The position numbers were made by a program, and so were the translations under genes. The notes below the pieces were generated by a model. That model ran no database searches. It was not told the DNA's origin and saw nothing but the letters and a program-made list of their open reading frames with translations. From Owenia fusiformis (taxonomy: Eukaryota; Annelida; Polychaeta; Sabellida; Oweniidae): a DNA stretch of 64,000 bases. The stretch is taken from NCBI GenBank assembly GCA_903813345.2, contig CAIIXF020000012.1, forward strand, positions 14,812,020 through 14,876,019. Reading direction: 5' to 3'. This document shows positions 36,301 through 43,684 of this stretch, piece by piece. Position 1 is the stretch's first letter; each line of letters begins with the position of its first letter.

Positions 36301-37843
36301 CGAAATGTAATTCACTTTATGAAAAAACATGAAATGGGTGTACATGTACATGTATTCATGAAGATACAAAGATTGATTTTACTTTGCTGTCTAACTACCA
36401 TCCTTAAAATGAAAGATGGTTATCTACAATATTTACCTTTCATATACTCGTTTTCTCTGAATGTTCTCAACAAATACTGCCACATTCCAGCCTTGAAATA
36501 ACCTCACATTATATCCTTGTACCAGTTTACGTAGAAACCTTGGGGCATTCAGTAGGTATCGGGATGTCTCATCCAAACGAGGCGCCATCTTGTGCGACCA
36601 TTCATAGCGCTCCTCATTCAACCATTTATTCCAACGTAAACAGTCTAATATATATTCTTTCATCAGTATCCATTTTCCTACAAAGCAAACGTTGTTCTAA
36701 AATAACTATTTATCAGAATTTTATTTTTCTCTGTATTTATTTGTTTACGATTCAAGATTTCATAAAACATACATGTTTATTTCTATCAAGCATGTAGAAC
36801 CACAGAGATCTCTCTGGGATTTTTTCTGAGCAGCAGATAGGTTAATCTGTTACTTTAACTGATTTGGTCAAAAGAATTTAATAACACAGCCAATCTACAA
36901 CAGTGCCATATGGTACAACAGTACAATATGGTACCATTTTGGCTATGTTACTGTAAAATGTGGTACATCTATTCTATGGTAACTAAAACGGTGCTATATG
37001 GTACTGTGAACACTGTACAGCACCAAACTTGAACAGTACCCACCATATGGTATGGTACCATACCCTTAATGAACCATACGGAACTGAGATCAGGCCCGTA
37101 GCCAGGATTTGCCAAGGGGGGGTTTACTTTTGAAAATTTCAAGGGGGGTTCATATTTGACAATTTTGGCCCAAATATGGCTAAAATCACTTGAGAAGTGC
37201 TCAAAATAGTGAAAAACTGCATGATTTTGAAAGAATCTTTGGCCAGGGGGGGGAGGGTTCGCCTGAACCCTGCAAACCCCCCTGGCTATGGGCCTGGTGA
37301 TTTCAGAGTGCAGATTAGGGGTTTACACCCCTTACATACCTGTAATACATGCTGATAGGAATTTCTCACTTCTACTTGGTTTACCACAGATCACATGAGT
37401 GACATCTTTTGTGAATTTCTGAAATATGTGAAGAGGAGCTGTTTAATATGATTTTTAAGTAATTTCATATAGAAAAATGGGTAAAATGTAAACTTTCCTT
37501 TTAGCTAAAGTTACAATGATATTTAAATAAATTTATCTTAAACTAAAGTCATAATAGCGAGAAATAGAGGACGAGGAGTCAGAATTCTGACATTTTACGT
37601 ATTAATGTAAAATTTAAACTTTTTCATACAAAAGGTCACAAACATCTTTTGTATGATATGATATGTCCCAGAACAGAAAATCATGATGCATCAAATACCT
37701 GTTCACCCCCTCCCTTTCCTACGGTCAACACTTACATCATTTTGACAGTACTCGGCTCCAAGCTTTTTAATGAAAGCAATCAGCTCTGTTTTTTCCACAG
37801 GGCTTGTATTTGTAATGATGAAGATTCGTCGCATGTCAGCCAT
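6397..37843 (-). CDS. SLF1: SLF1-like SMC5/6 localisation factor (tandem BRCT protein), 3' end outside window
   Basis: Exons in transcript order: 37843-37736, 37418-37340, 36677-36437, 35919-35736, 35457-35097, 34917-34823, 34508-34284, 19052-18886, 10742-10575, 10388-10238, 9647-9497, 8382-8213, 7340-7231, 6542-6397. All junctions are GT-AG and phases match throughout, giving about 785 codons. Residues ~1-85 form a first BRCT domain (SEKFLSACITGKWILMKEYI, then WLNEERYEW) and ~125-205 a second (VSHVFVEE; LCLSPEYIGDYILK). A Ser/Gln/Thr-rich linker covers ~205-325. The last exon ends INKKNAKG in phase 1, typical of the lead into ankyrin repeats. In vertebrates SLF1 (ANKRD32/BRCTx) binds RAD18 and, with SLF2, brings SMC5/6 to damaged DNA. 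The start ATG follows an acceptor (TCTAAAG), so 5'-UTR exons lie upstream. Introns of 15 kb and 8 kb hold most of the mobile DNA. The family call rests on the BRCT pair and length; the middle region is weakly conserved. Confidence 0.85.
8302..8870 (-). repeat. 129-bp tandem array that has copied an SLF1 exon start and its acceptor
   Basis: Unit starts lie at 8302, 8431, 8560, 8689 and 8823 (the last partial). The first unit on the plus strand contains the 5' part of the real exon 8382-8213 plus its acceptor (TTATTTTCAG). Each further unit repeats acceptor, the first ~80 exon bases (DEFSENIGSLELFLQTLEPA) and intron sequence. After the copied part the decoys read GAT TCT TAA, a stop; one copy also has an earlier TAA. 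Confidence 0.93.
8952..9085 (+). repeat. Dispersed hairpin-ended repeat, copy 1
   Basis: Begins GCATTAACATGCAAAA...CACCACCTGCC and ends with TTGGAGACTATAACAATATG followed by a CACCACTTCTGGTGG hairpin. The middle is a variable run of CCGAACACTGACC-like words. Confidence 0.8.
9268..9445 (+). repeat. Dispersed hairpin-ended repeat, copy 2
   Basis: Diverged copy with the ACAAGGCATTAACATACAAA start, a long GCCGAATGCCAACT-type middle and a GGTAGTGACATAAAAAC end. Confidence 0.7.
10788..10972 (+). repeat. Dispersed hairpin-ended repeat, copy 3
   Basis: Carries AAGGCATTAACATGCAAAAT, CACCACCTACCATTTGTTAC and AATATGTCACCAC; the closing hairpin is degraded. It lies just upstream (in SLF1 direction) of exon 10742-10575. 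Confidence 0.75.
11730..12000 (+). repeat. Split direct repeat A1 of the Ngaro-type element
   Basis: Matches 18093-18363 with no difference seen. Contains AAGCTTCAGATCTCGAGAGT and ends CGATTCTTTT. Confidence 0.95.
13097..13680 (+). pseudogene. SGNH/GDSL-hydrolase-like frame of the Ngaro-type element (broken)
   Basis: The open part runs to about 13358 and includes a glycine-bearing block (VSIIGPSFVRKI) and PDMAILQLGKNDL, resembling the strand with the GxND motif of SGNH hydrolases. Frameshifts and stops follow, but a later frame around 13600 gives a HLNEKGK-like block resembling the catalytic His region. SGNH-like domains are known from some Ngaro elements; their role in the cycle is unclear. 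The catalytic serine block is changed or missing (GPSF), so activity is doubtful. Confidence 0.65.
13840..14470. repeat. AT-rich tandem repeat inside the Ngaro-type element
   Basis: About seven imperfect units of 85-95 bp share ATCATATTTATATTATGATA and CATATGCATTTATTTATGCA, both near-palindromic. The repeated reading frame across it (IYSCIVYFTF and similar) is a by-product. Confidence 0.85.
14560..14751 (+). pseudogene. Possible gag-like N-terminal frame of the Ngaro-type element
   Basis: A short frame starts MSETEGPNPSITIEE and is Ser/Thr/Pro-rich. Its position just before the reverse transcriptase remnant suits a degraded gag, but no motif confirms it. Confidence 0.3.
14962..15066 (+). repeat. 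Internal ~105-bp direct repeat, copy 1
   Basis: Starts TTACATTACATTAATTTGTC and includes GCGGATTTACTTTA; matches 17680-17784 with few changes. Confidence 0.85.
15690..16430 (+). pseudogene. Reverse transcriptase / RNase H remnant of the Ngaro-type element
   Basis: Around 15760-15850 a frame gives VQQAIDIIKHLGKGCFL, typical of the RT fingers. It then jumps to a later RT part (KVSKRELLSAIGFLSYCC at ~15950), so the palm region with the catalytic YxDD block appears deleted. RNase H follows with its acidic residues visible (FTDAST, LELYPI, HSDNEAVV) but contains a TAG near 16340. The enzyme cannot be functional. Confidence 0.8.
16570..17418 (+). pseudogene. Tyrosine recombinase of the Ngaro-type element, frameshifted
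   Basis: The N-terminal part (APSTRKSYDLLVQF) and catalytic part are split by frameshifts. Catalytic residues visible are the first Arg in LRSSELTS (~17000), HSLRIGG (HxxR) and the final KKYIR tyrosine. The segment between RLG and KKYIR is altered compared with the usual spacing. This order and the HSLRIGGATWA signature are typical of DIRS/Ngaro-order recombinases. Confidence 0.85.
17680..17784 (+). repeat. Internal ~105-bp direct repeat, copy 2
   Basis: Second copy of the segment at 14962-15066, located between the recombinase remnant and B1. Confidence 0.85.
17862..18095 (+). repeat. Split direct repeat B1 of the Ngaro-type element
   Basis: Starts TTATTTTCGCCCAAGAAGAT and matches 18404-18637 with no difference seen. 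Its last three bases AAA are shared with the start of A2. Confidence 0.95.
18093..18363 (+). repeat. Split direct repeat A2 of the Ngaro-type element
   Basis: Second copy of A1, placed between B1 and B2 as in PAT/Ngaro elements. Confidence 0.95.
18404..18637 (+). repeat. Split direct repeat B2 of the Ngaro-type element
   Basis: Second copy of B1; its terminal AAA marks the right end of the element. Confidence 0.95.
19115..19270 (+). repeat. Dispersed hairpin-ended repeat, copy 4
   Basis: Carries AACATACAAAATGTCACCAT, a GCCAAACGCTGTTACAGACT-like middle and GTTGGAGACTATGACAATAT before a CAACTTCTGGTGG end. Confidence 0.8.
19492..19590 (+). repeat. Dispersed hairpin-ended repeat, copy 5 (short)
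   Basis: ACAAGGCATCAACACGAAAA then CACCAACTGCCATTTGTTAC; the 3' part is shortened to ACACCATAACAATGTG. Confidence 0.7.
20243..20402 (+). repeat. Dispersed hairpin-ended repeat, copy 6
   Basis: ACAAGGCGTTAACATGCAAA start, GAATACCGAATACCAACC-like middle and TGCGGTGATGACATAAAAAC end. Confidence 0.8.
20721..21289. repeat. 30-bp minisatellite, about 19 copies
   Basis: The unit is GCTTACATGGTATTCACATT followed by TGTGATATTA, with few variants (AACT for AGCT, TATATGG for TACATGG). There are no unique spacers, so it is not a CRISPR array. The 130-residue plus-strand frame MVFTFVILAY repeated 13 times exists because 30 is a multiple of three. Confidence 0.95.
21290..22414. other. Intronic DNA, CTTCTCTxTAGTxAACAC-rich
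   Basis: From about 21330 to 21720 the sequence is a degenerate series of words like AACACTTCTCTTTAGT, perhaps an old minisatellite. The rest is AT-rich with no exon recognised. Confidence 0.4.
22415..23397. mobile_element. Mariner-like foldback element with long inverted repeats
   Basis: The left end reads TACATGGTGTATCAAAAAAA and the right end, reversed, TACAGTGCGTATCAAAAAAA; both continue with ACGCAACA. Similarity between the arms extends inward for about 200 bp (for example the CATAAAGCCA...CTCCTCTTT block). TA at the ends suggests the Tc1/mariner group. No transposase frame remains. Confidence 0.8.
24323..24330 (+). promoter_or_regulatory. TATA box of short nested transcription unit 1
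   Basis: TATAAAAA lies in a block (CCCAATGTAGTATAAAAAGA) that is conserved in duplicate unit 2 (CCTAATGTATGATAAAAGAC at ~28653). A transcript start about 30 bp downstream would give a first exon ending at the GTAAGT donor at 24446. Confidence 0.5.
24355..24445 (+). other. Putative 5'-UTR exon of nested unit 1
   Basis: The segment CTTGGGCAGCAACATTGAAC to the donor GAAAG|GTAAG aligns with 28680-28772 of unit 2 (CTTTGGCAGCAGCACAAGAT to CAAA|GTAAGTT). A longer reading frame through it (MGSPTQCSIKRPHP...) would start upstream of the TATA box and is out of phase with the next exon, so I treat it as non-coding. Confidence 0.4.
24892..25002 (+). CDS. Short Pro/Gln/Lys-rich protein, nested unit 1 (36 aa)
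   Basis: The frame starts ATGGACCC directly after a TTTTCTAG acceptor and ends TAA. The peptide is hydrophilic and repetitive (MDPKKGTQGSQGGQGTVQ, then LEPPPKDRRPE). It aligns with the terminal exon of unit 2 in the same frame at both ends (DxxKxTQG and PPPxxRRPE), which argues for coding. It has no signal peptide, membrane segment or domain I know. It lies inside the 15-kb SLF1 intron on the opposite strand. The long 3' region aligns with that of unit 2 as far as AATAAA at 26218. It may also be a non-coding RNA with a chance frame. Confidence 0.45.
   Translation: MDPKKGTQGSQGGQGTVQGPKSDPKLEPPPKDRRPE
26790..27330. repeat. ~130-bp tandem repeat with GCCATTTTTCAAAATGGC palindromes
   Basis: About four units share ATGAACAAAATCGCTCCACT and a perfect short palindrome around AAAATGGC/GCCATTTT. 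It is part of the 26308-27933 element. Confidence 0.85.
27577..27673. repeat. (GGAC)n minisatellite
   Basis: About 95 bases of GGAC/GTAC/AGAC tetranucleotides. Both strands stay open (SVRPSVRP or GRTDGRTD), which is an artefact of the repeat. A short related run is at 23780-23815, also followed by CTCTATATCCCTAC-like sequence. Confidence 0.95.
27981..28500. repeat. ~196-bp tandem repeat, 2.6 copies
   Basis: Copies begin AAGACGCAATTTACT at 27981 and 28177, with a third partial copy from about 28373. Shared words include AGGGGAACCCCTAAACCAAT and GACATAATTxTGGTAAGTCC. Confidence 0.9.
28659..28772 (+). promoter_or_regulatory. Promoter and first exon region of nested unit 2
   Basis: Duplicate of 24316-24445: a TATGATAAAAG TATA-like block, then a first exon ending CAAA|GTAAGTT at 28772. 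Confidence 0.4.
29187..29715 (+). CDS. Short basic Pro-rich protein, nested unit 2 (58 aa, two coding exons)
   Basis: Exons 29187-29210 (inside spliced exon 29148-29210, acceptor TTTTTCAG, donor GTAAAT) and 29563-29715 (acceptor TTTTTACTAG, stop TGA) join in phase 0. The peptide begins MGVSCTKE, a Gly-2/Cys-5 pattern that would fit N-myristoylation plus palmitoylation, and ends SAPPPGRRPE. The last exon aligns with nested unit 1; unit 1 begins with ATG where this one has TTG, so here the start moves to the middle exon. The 3' region matches that of unit 1 through GTCAATAAGAAAGC, with AATAAA at 30190. No known family was recognised. Confidence 0.45.
30871..33113. mobile_element. 2.2-kb foldback element with TGGTTGCAA sub-repeats
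   Basis: The left arm starts CCCTTAGGAAAAAAACAACC and the right arm, reversed, CCCTTATAAAAAAAACAACC; both continue ATTTTTTCCGAA. The arms (about 30871-31110 and 32815-33113) are made of degenerate AACCATT / AATGGTTGCAA words. The centre is AT-rich with no long frame. Confidence 0.8.
33825..33922 (+). repeat. Dispersed hairpin-ended repeat, copy 7
   Basis: Only the middle and end are present: GCCAACCACCGCCAC-like words, GGAGACCATAACAATATGTC and the hairpin CACCACTTTTTGGTGGTG. Confidence 0.8.
35172..35281 (-). repeat. Coding 45-bp tandem repeat in the SLF1 linker exon
   Basis: Within exon 35457-35097 two adjacent 45-bp units encode SSSNMLPTQPCSSKT and SSSNLMSTQPCSSRG. Shorter related units upstream encode STQPSQN and TQNTPISS. 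This makes the post-BRCT linker a growing Ser/Gln/Thr tract rich in SQ and TQ dipeptides. Confidence 0.8.
35472..35600 (+). repeat. Dispersed hairpin-ended repeat, copy 8, abutting an SLF1 exon
   Basis: ACAAGGCATTAACACGCAAA start and AAAAAGTTGGAGAAAACAAT end. It starts about 15 bp from the acceptor of exon 35457-35097, so the branch point of that intron probably lies inside the repeat. Confidence 0.8.
36895..37085. repeat. Degenerate ATATGGTAC repeat
   Basis: Many scattered copies of CATATGGTACAA-like words, several palindromic (GGTACC). Intronic. Confidence 0.6.
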
Positions 37844-38647
37844 TGTCTTTAGACAGAATTGATTGCTAGTTAATCTGTATGAACTCCATCCTAACGCTAA
37901 GTGATTGATGTTATGGACCTCTGAGGCTAAAAATAATGGAGGTACATGTACATTAGAAGTAAACTGTAGTTGAATTCACTGACCTCTGCCTCAATAATTA
38001 TACTCAATGATCCGACTCGAAATCTTCAGAAATTTTTTTATTTCCTTGATTCTTGAGTCAGTTTATTAATAAATATAACATGTCATACCTCCAATGATGC
38101 ATACTGTTTTTAGCTTTATCTCCAATCACTTAAACCATACATGTACGTAAGCGTCTGTTGATAATAGCACAAAATAGCTCAGCGGAAAGATAATGTCCAT
38201 TTTCATCAATTTCCATTGATCTTAATGTTTATTCCTGAGATCATATGTCTATTCTGAGAATCTTACGCCACTTCAGATGACTTCACAGCAGATATTACCA
38301 AGACACAACATAACGTTTCTTAAAATCCCTTAGAATAACTAGGGTTTGTTTAGGATACATGATAATTTTGCTGTTTCTTGTTATTTGACATAAGAACACT
38401 AGAAAATGATAACAAGGTCACATCTGACAGTGACAGAAAATAGCTGAAATCTGAACATCTTAGTCCAAATTTTGAAGACCTTCATTCAAATTTTTGCATT
38501 AAGTGGGGGACAAAAAAAAATCTCAACCCTCAAAAGTTGTCACAATGAGCTAAATTCTCAGTTTCGTGTCTCAAACTCTCCCAAGTGGTAGAAAAATAAT
38601 TCCCATTCACTCTAAGTAGCACAATAAATGAATCCAAAGCTTCATAC

Positions 38648-38695
38648 CTGCAAATGATGGATAAATCCCTACTGAATCGAACAAATGTTTTCATG
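38648..38695 (-). other. Possible SLF1 5'-UTR exon
   Basis: A good donor (CATTTGCAG|GTATGAAG) at 38648 on the minus strand matches the need for an exon before the acceptor that precedes the start codon. A short upstream frame (ATGAAAACATTTG) is out of phase with the main frame. The 5' limit is not determined. Confidence 0.4.
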
Positions 38696-38728
38696 AATCA
38701 CCATGTTTGAGATCCAAGGAGGATTGAC

Positions 38729-38830
38729 TTCCAGAATGCAACATCATGTAACCTTATTTACTCGTGACAGATTTCAAAATGGTGGAACGGCATTTTGAAA
38801 GCTGACACGTGTCATGTTGCATTCTGGGAG
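38729..38830. promoter_or_regulatory. Palindromic CCAGAATGCAACAT region
   Basis: CTTCCAGAATGCAACATCAT at 38729 and the reverse of CATGTTGCATTCTGGGAG at ~38813-38830 form inverted arms around a 65-bp centre. CCCAGAATGCA resembles the core of the vertebrate Staf/ZNF143 motif. Whether this is promoter or foldback debris is open. Confidence 0.35.
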
Positions 38831-39056
38831 CCAATACACATTGCGGCGCAATCGGGCTCCAAAATCACCTCAACATTTGAAGAGTCGACATAACATGTGA
38901 ATTCAACTTCAAATTTTTATAGACACGAATTCCACTATATCTGGACTTACAACGATGGAGAAAATAGAGCACTGAATACACTGAGGTAAGAATTTATTAC
39001 ATGTACGACAGCATGTAATTTCCATAGCTTTTGTAATTCTTTATGTCCCCAACTGT

Positions 39057-39388
39057 ACATCCAAATTTAGGACACTGCGCACTCACTTCGCTCGCCTCCA
39101 CGAACTCCGTCAATGGGTATGGACAAAAATACTTGAAGCAAATGTGTAACATACACAATATGCATGAAAATTCTGAATAGACAGCATCCGTTTTTTTCAG
39201 CGTTTGTTTTTTAGATGTTTCAGTGTTTGATTCAAATTTTTGCATACATCCAAATGAAGGACATCTCCCACTCGCCTCGCTCGCCTCCACGAACTCCGTT
39301 ATTGGGTGGGACAAAAATATTTGAAGCAACACAATTCACGTGAAAATTCTGAATTGACACCATTAGTTTTTTTCGGCGTTTGTTTTTA
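39057..39388. repeat. Two-copy ~150-bp direct repeat, CpG-containing
   Basis: Copies at 39057-39212 and 39246-39388 share CGCTCGCCTCCACGAACTCC and CAGCGTTTGTTTTT-like ends. Confidence 0.85.
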
Positions 39389-39424
39389 TCAGCAACAATT
39401 TGCATGACCCATTCTGTCAAAAAC

Positions 39425-40718
39425 CACAGGGGCTTGTCTCGAGGCGTCGGGCAAGCCCTCCGATGAATCTACTGCTTATAATAGTATTAAGGGTGGTCAG
39501 TTTTGATGCTACCTGAAATTTGTAGAAAATGATTGTTAGATATATCAAGTAAAAATATATGGAATCCTTTCAATAATCGACATGCTGATTCAAACAACAC
39601 TAAAGAGTAAACTTACCTAAAATGGTAGCAATCCATCCACTAGTTGCTGAGATGTGTGAAGAACATGTAAGGAAGTGATTAAATTTAATTGAAAATGCAA
39701 AACACGACAATTTTCACCCTCAAATTGTTAGCTCCAGAGTCGATTTCTTCCTCAAGACACGTCCACTGTTAAAAATCGGTAGTCCCTAGAGTTCTTTGTT
39801 TACTTAGGTTCATTTCCGTATATTATTTTTAACGAAGGACAGCCTATAACGACTGCTATACGCAAAATAGATGCATGAAATTATGTTTCGAAACTGAAAA
39901 TGTGTTCCATGCGCAGTTGCGTTCAATCCAGCAATTTGATTAGTTCATATTATATAAACGCATGCGCAATGACCACATATTTTTCTAGATAGATGTCACT
40001 TGCGTTCATTATTTCACACCAGTCCATTCCCATGATGCACCTAATATTGCGGGAATATTTTCCTTTAGTGATAAAACAAATTACTCTCATTTTCGAAATA
40101 TGTTTTCCATTCCTTGGCAATAATCTTTCATTTGGTACCGATCCAACCGCCGAAAAGTAATTCGAATCCTTCTGAATTGTGGGAATGAAGTACTTTCATT
40201 TTTGCGCATGCGCTGCGCATGCGCATAGAACACGGGAAAGTCGCCATTTTTCAACTTTCAGTTTCGAAACTTAATTTCATGCATCTTTTTGCGTATAGCA
40301 GTCGTTATAGGCTGTCCTTCGTTAAAAATAACATACGGGAATGAACCTAAGGAAACAAAGAACTCTAGGAACTACCAATTTTTAACAGTGGACGTGTCTT
40401 GGGGAAGAAATCGACTCTGGAGGTAATAATTTGGCTGCAAAAAAATTCGGTACTTGCAGTGTAATCACTTCTTAACAAATTATTCAGATTTCTCAGCAAC
40501 AAGTGGATGGATTGCTACCATTTTAGGTAAGTTTACTCTTTAGTGTTGTTTGAATCAGCATGTCGATTATTGAAAGGATTCCATATATTTTTACTTGATA
40601 TATCTAACAATCATTTTCTACAAATTTCAGGTAGCATCAAAACCGACCACCCTTAATACTATTATAAGCAGTAGATTCATCGGAGGGCTTGCCCGACGCC
40701 TCGAGACAAGCCCCTGTG
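39425..40718. repeat. 1.3-kb palindrome with mirrored mini-exons between SLF1 and TBL2
   Basis: Left arm 39425-39901 and right arm 40255-40718 are reverse complements with few differences; the spacer is about 350 bp. Each arm carries, pointing outward, an acceptor (TCTCAG), a 30-base exon-like block (39646-39617 minus; 40497-40526 plus), a GTAAGT donor and a second acceptor (AAATTTCAG) about 100 bases on. The frame SATSGWIATILGSIKTDHP followed by TAA is kept in both arms with only synonymous changes. Arm ends are sharp at CCCCTGTG. Confidence 0.85.
39959..40224. promoter_or_regulatory. NRF-1-like sites in the palindrome spacer; candidate divergent promoter
   Basis: GCGCATGCGC occurs twice back to back at 40204-40213 and 40215-40224, and CGCATGCGCA at 39959-39968. 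These match the known NRF-1 palindrome. CGGGAAAGTCGCCATTTT follows at ~40233. The nearest genes leave in both directions (SLF1 left, TBL2 right), so a bidirectional promoter is likely but not shown. Confidence 0.55.
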
Positions 40719-41643
40719 TCAAAAACGGGCGCGACATCAATTTGCGTGACAAATATGCAAATTACGGGACAGTTGCCTGAAATGGTGCTGACTTTGTCAT
40801 CATCAATCACTGTCATGATCATGCCATGCCAATTTTTGGAAAAATAAAATTAAAATTACATTTATTTTCATCCGAGAAATCGCTTCAATGTATCTAAACT
40901 ATTTGTAAATTTACCTTTAACAACACGATCTGTGCTGTCCTCTTCGGTTACATATATTACTGAAGCTCTACTCAAAACACCGAACTCCTATGCAGTGTCT
41001 CGGTATAGACACATATCACTGCACGCTCAAAACACTTGAAACTTGGCGGCTTTCCGGAAGTGGGCTAGAATGATGATGACCCACCCAAAATAGTTTTTCA
41101 GCACATTTAAAACTTCCTCAAAAGTCCATATTTTAAATGAAAAAAAGCAATGGGCGTTGTATTTCGAAGTCTAAATACAATGAGTACGCTTCATTGTAAA
41201 CAAATGATTTGAAATAGTTAAATTCTCGATCATTGATTAATATTTTCCCGGGTTTCGAATTTGAATGTAGAGATATTTCGTTCAGTGTAATTTCATATTA
41301 TCGCCCCTGAACCACGTACAAATTTTTGGGAAAGCCGCATACGTTGTAATTCCTGCAGTTTAAGCTCTATTAGTGACATAATAAGATAGGTAACATTTTC
41401 ATTATATATTCTGCAATATATTTCAGCTAATTATTATGTCAACAGTACACGCTGTATCCAGTTGTTCTCGAAAATATTAGATCTATTTTTTTTGAAACAT
41501 TTGAAATTGTTTCACCATCAATCTGCAATCAAGTTTAGGATGTGTATCTTAGGACAGGTACATAGATGTTTCAAGCGTGGGTATTTATTCATACCTGAAA
41601 TATTTAAGCTTATAGGATCTGAACAAAGTCAAAACTCTGATAG

Positions 41644-42043
41644 TCTAGAGTCCATTTCATTGTTTCATTTCGTCAGTAGAACGACAAAAATAAGAAATTG
41701 GGAGACAATTGTGCAATAATATATGGAAAAGTATGTTCATAATGTACATGAATGACATTTGTATATTTCAGATTTTTTAGTTTTTTGTGCAATAAGCCTG
41801 TGCCGTCTTGTAATTTGAAGAATATCAGCCATGTTAATCTTATTGAAAATAATATGGCAGAGAAGCAACCAAATATAAGAGGCCACACACTTTATAAGCC
41901 AAACTAGAAGCAATCCAAGATATACAAATGTCATTCATGTACAATAGAAATATATTTTTCCATATATTATTGCAAAATGATATTTTGATTTCTTATTTTT
42001 TAGCTTTTACTGACGCAATTAAACAGTGAAATGGACTCTAACT
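41644..42043. repeat. ~400-bp inverted repeat (foldback)
   Basis: AGAGTCCATTTCATTGTTTC...AATGACATTTGTATAT at 41644-41768 pairs with ATATACAAATGTCATT...GAAATGGACTCT at 41915-42043. The loop is about 145 bases. No coding frame. Confidence 0.85.
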
Positions 42044-42689
42044 CACCAGACGAAGCAACACCGTCTTCTTCAAGTAATATCTGAGGAGTTATCCAGTGAC
42101 TAAAGTCCTGTCTGAAGCTGTATACTTTGTCTGTATGATTACAATATGGGACAATTTGGCATGTATAACTAACAAAAGTAACACTGTACCTAAATAAATT
42201 CCTCATTATTTTAGGATTCTTTTTATGTAGTTGCATCGCCATATTGTATGGGTTTATCGGCGTGTTGTGTGTTATCATAAATATTATTTCAACCGTCACA
42301 ATTCCTCATTCTATTGGTATATCCGATTCCAAACTCTGCATCAGCAGACCTGGATGTTAGTGTATCATTAGGAGTCCCACGATTTATCTTGAGTAAGAGT
42401 CAAGATACAAGCAACGATATGATGCATTACACTGGCGGATCCAGAAGCTAACAAGGAAGGCCCCACATTTCAAGTCAGTAAATAAATTTGGGCCGCTTAA
42501 ACCAAACATTGGGCCCAAATCTTTAAAATTTAAGGCCCATTTTATGCAACATAGTGTGCTGGTACAGGGGGAGATGGATGAGATACAGCACTGTAGCTGG
42601 TGTCAATTCAGAGTTGAAAGTCTATCATTTACTGTAACATTGATTCAGATGAAGTACAATAAATGTTATGATGATACCACAGCCAACTA

Positions 42690-43015
42690 TATTATAAGTT
42701 ATTGAATAATTTGAAGTGCAATACAGGATATATTCTGCTTGAGAAATTCTGTATTGGAACGAGACAAAGTCACGTGCCAATACAGAATATCGAGACAGAA
42801 TATATCGTGTATTGCACTTCAAATCATTCAATAACATTTTTATCGTGTGATCCTCTGTATTGCTACTGAGATTGTCCCCTCCGTACCAATATTTTCTGTA
42901 TTGAGACAAAGATGATCAATGGGGACAATCTCAGTAGCAATACAGATTGGTACAGCACAAGAACTGACCAATCAGAGGGCTTCATTTTACAGATCATACG
43001 ATAAGTACTTGTCCT
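42690..43015. mobile_element. Foldback element, CAATACAG family, copy A
   Basis: Two nested palindromes lie side by side: one built on ATTGAATxATTTGAAGTGCA and one on GGGACAATCTCAGTAGCAAT. The same element is present in opposite orientation at 53860-54172. Confidence 0.8.
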
Positions 43016-43481
43016 GTGTAGTAATTTCAACTCTGCAGATCTTTTTTTGAAAGTCCATCTGTGTTTTTACTGAGATGTGTCCAAAGTACTATTGTTCTGA
43101 TATCACAACTATCCTGGTACTTACACAACCATAATTGTGTCATTTGTGTTCAAAACTGTCAAAAACTTCCAATCCCCATTCTACTTTAATATTGTCACAA
43201 AACTTTTATTTAAGTTATCAATCAATATAATATAGTATAGAAATGATTTCTTAAAAGTCAAACATTCAGAAGATTTCAGCAAAATATGATGGATTTCAGG
43301 TATGTTAACACTTTTTTGGTGTATCTATATTTGAGACTTTGTATTATAGTCAATGCTCATATTGTCATCAAACTAGCCGAGGGTATTGATATTGCATGTA
43401 ATCGCAGGACTCCTAGTGTCTATATCATTCCAAATCAAAAGTCGCTAGGCCATCCTCCTCAAGCTATTTTCATTACTATTC

Positions 43482-43684
43482 AGTGATCTCCCCAGCATTA
43501 AAGCAAGTGGGCACCGGACCCACCTGAGATTTTAAAAACAGACTTGCACCCACCTGAAAATCTATTCGCACCCACTTGAAAATGAGAGAAATCATGAAAA
43601 TTAGCCATATTTTGACCAAATTCGGTTTAAATTGTGAGATTAAGAATTTTGCACCCACTTGAGATAAAATCCTGGGGAGATCAT
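43482..43684. mobile_element. Small foldback element with TGATCTCCCCAG ends
   Basis: Left end TGATCTCCCCAGCATTAAAG and right end reversed TGATCTCCCCAGGATTTTAT, with AAGTGGGxGC inside both. Related single ends occur near 22317 and 30318. Confidence 0.75.

Noticed and set aside
40595-40780. 61-residue frame in the right arm of the palindrome (SRFIGGLARRLETSPC)
   Set aside because: The corresponding left-arm frame stops at the arm edge; the shared coding signal between arms is in a different frame.
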